Assembly (NCBI GenBank): GCA_004322045.1
Contig: SCRN01000009.1
Coordinates: 1-35,948, forward strand
Length of the DNA stretch: 35,948 bases
Origin: Paraburkholderia sp.
GTDB lineage: Bacteria > Pseudomonadota > Gammaproteobacteria > Burkholderiales > Burkholderiaceae
Direction of reading: 5' to 3'
In this document: positions 35,500 to 35,948 of the stretch, piece by piece
Numbering within the stretch: the first letter of the stretch is position 1
How the letters are laid out: every line of letters begins with the position of its first letter
Position numbers and translations under genes: made by a program
Notes under the pieces: generated by a model
The model's input: the letters and a program-made list of their open reading frames with translations, nothing else
What the model was told of the DNA's origin: nothing
Database searches by the model: none

Positions 35500-35676
35500 C
35501 TACTTCTTCATACCCGGCGGGTGTTGCCGGTTCAGCACGCGCATGATGGCCGGCCGGTTCGCCATCACGCTGTCGTAAAAGCTCGATAGGTCGGCTTTCA
35601 TCGCCGTACATCGGCACGCTTGCGACGTGACAATCCACGACTCAATGCGCCTATCGAACTCGCCGTGTTCGATCAC
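35500..35676 (-). CDS. Possible small gene or 3' remnant, GST-like tail
   Basis: This is a 58-codon frame from a GTG at 35676; an in-frame stop lies two codons upstream (TGA-TGT-CTT-GTG). The end KADLSSFYDSVMANRPAIMRVLNRQH recalls the C-terminal helix of glutathione S-transferases, where a fold of about 200 residues would be expected upstream. No such upstream part exists in this frame, so it may be a decayed 3' end. No ribosome binding site is visible, and chance cannot be excluded. Confidence 0.35.
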   Translation of the reverse strand: MIEHGEFDRRIESWIVTSQACRCTAMKADLSSFYDSVMANRPAIMRVLNRQHPPGMKK

Positions 35677-35681
35677 AAGAC

Positions 35682-35730
35682 ATCACTCTGAGTGATCGAC
35701 AACGATCATGACGTTTAGTAGCGATCATGA
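35682..35730. promoter_or_regulatory. Cluster of dyads and repeats, operator-like
   Basis: ATCACTC-T-GAGTGAT (35682-35696) overlaps TGATCG-ACAA-CGATCA (35693-35708), and CGATCATGA occurs at 35703 and 35722. They precede an AT-rich segment with no clear gene. Confidence 0.4.
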
Positions 35731-35948
35731 ATCCCCCCAAACATCACTACATCCACTCGCACGCATGAATGGAGCCACCAGGCACGACGATCTTTATGTC
35801 TATCTCAAATAAAACATAAAAATGAAAACGATACCTCAGTTCCACGACTCCATAGAGGAATAATTCCATTCAAAATAGTTAATCTTCAATCTAATTACTC
35901 GCATAATTTATCACCTTGCACCTCGATAGATACCACTCACCCAATATG
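35731..35948. other. AT-rich right edge, no gene supported
   Basis: Base composition drops sharply to AT-rich compared with the rest of the window. No frame has a ribosome binding site and useful length. It may be the start of an acquired segment or a long promoter region continuing past the window. Confidence 0.5.

Overview
The window looks like chromosome of a Burkholderiaceae bacterium, most likely Paraburkholderia, Trinickia or Burkholderia. The evidence is high GC with strong G/C third-position bias and a core gene order typical of that family: apaH, plsC, a dihydroorotase-like pyrX, pyrB, pyrR, ruvX (yqgF), yqgE, rubredoxin, a ThiD-like kinase, and groEL-groES behind a CIRCE element. 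I saw no rRNA, tRNA, insertion sequence or CRISPR array. Function names come from motif reading and family knowledge; nothing was searched.

Region 1 (1-6860, minus strand) is one end of an O-antigen type cluster beside apaH, a location known for Burkholderia O-antigen loci. It encodes the CDP-sugar route RfbF, RfbG, RfbH, then a fusion of a GNAT acetyltransferase with a DegT-type sugar aminotransferase, then a thiamine-diphosphate (TPP) enzyme of the acetolactate synthase/YerE kind that looks C-terminally short. A terminator-like hairpin lies between the last two genes. The expected product is a CDP-linked 3,6-dideoxyhexose derivative that is aminated and possibly acylated, or carries a carbon branch.

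Region 2 (7250-18246) is housekeeping. It holds apaH; a tightly overlapping minus-strand run yqgE-ruvX-pyrR-pyrB-pyrX-plsC; an unrecognised helical protein; rubredoxin; an atypical ThiD homologue; and groESL with a textbook sigma-70 promoter overlapping CIRCE.

Region 3 (18247-21600) is accessory. It has a small membrane protein and two different toxin-antitoxin operons (ParD/ParE-like and TacA/TacT-like). The second operon sits between two roughly 130-bp direct repeats that duplicate the 3' end of the next gene. A MarR regulator follows, with an identical 16-bp operator-like site on each side.

Region 4 (21799-27090) has a luciferase-like monooxygenase; a Tat-exported metallophosphoesterase, a cupredoxin, an ECF sigma factor and a zinc-binding anti-sigma factor; and a DsbA-fold isomerase. 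The phosphoesterase pair and the sigma gene share a promoter-like element (GGGAATA, 15 bp, CGGTA), which suggests one autoregulated regulon. A strong promoter with no evident gene lies at 27061-27089.

Region 5 (27167-35948) holds a YXWGXW lipoprotein with a DUF1501/DUF1800 pair, a YbaK-type deacylase, a second ECF sigma operon with a CnrX-like periplasmic protein, a DUF3311/sodium-solute symporter pair and a TauE/SafE permease. The last 250 bases are AT-rich, carry several dyads and hold no gene I can support.
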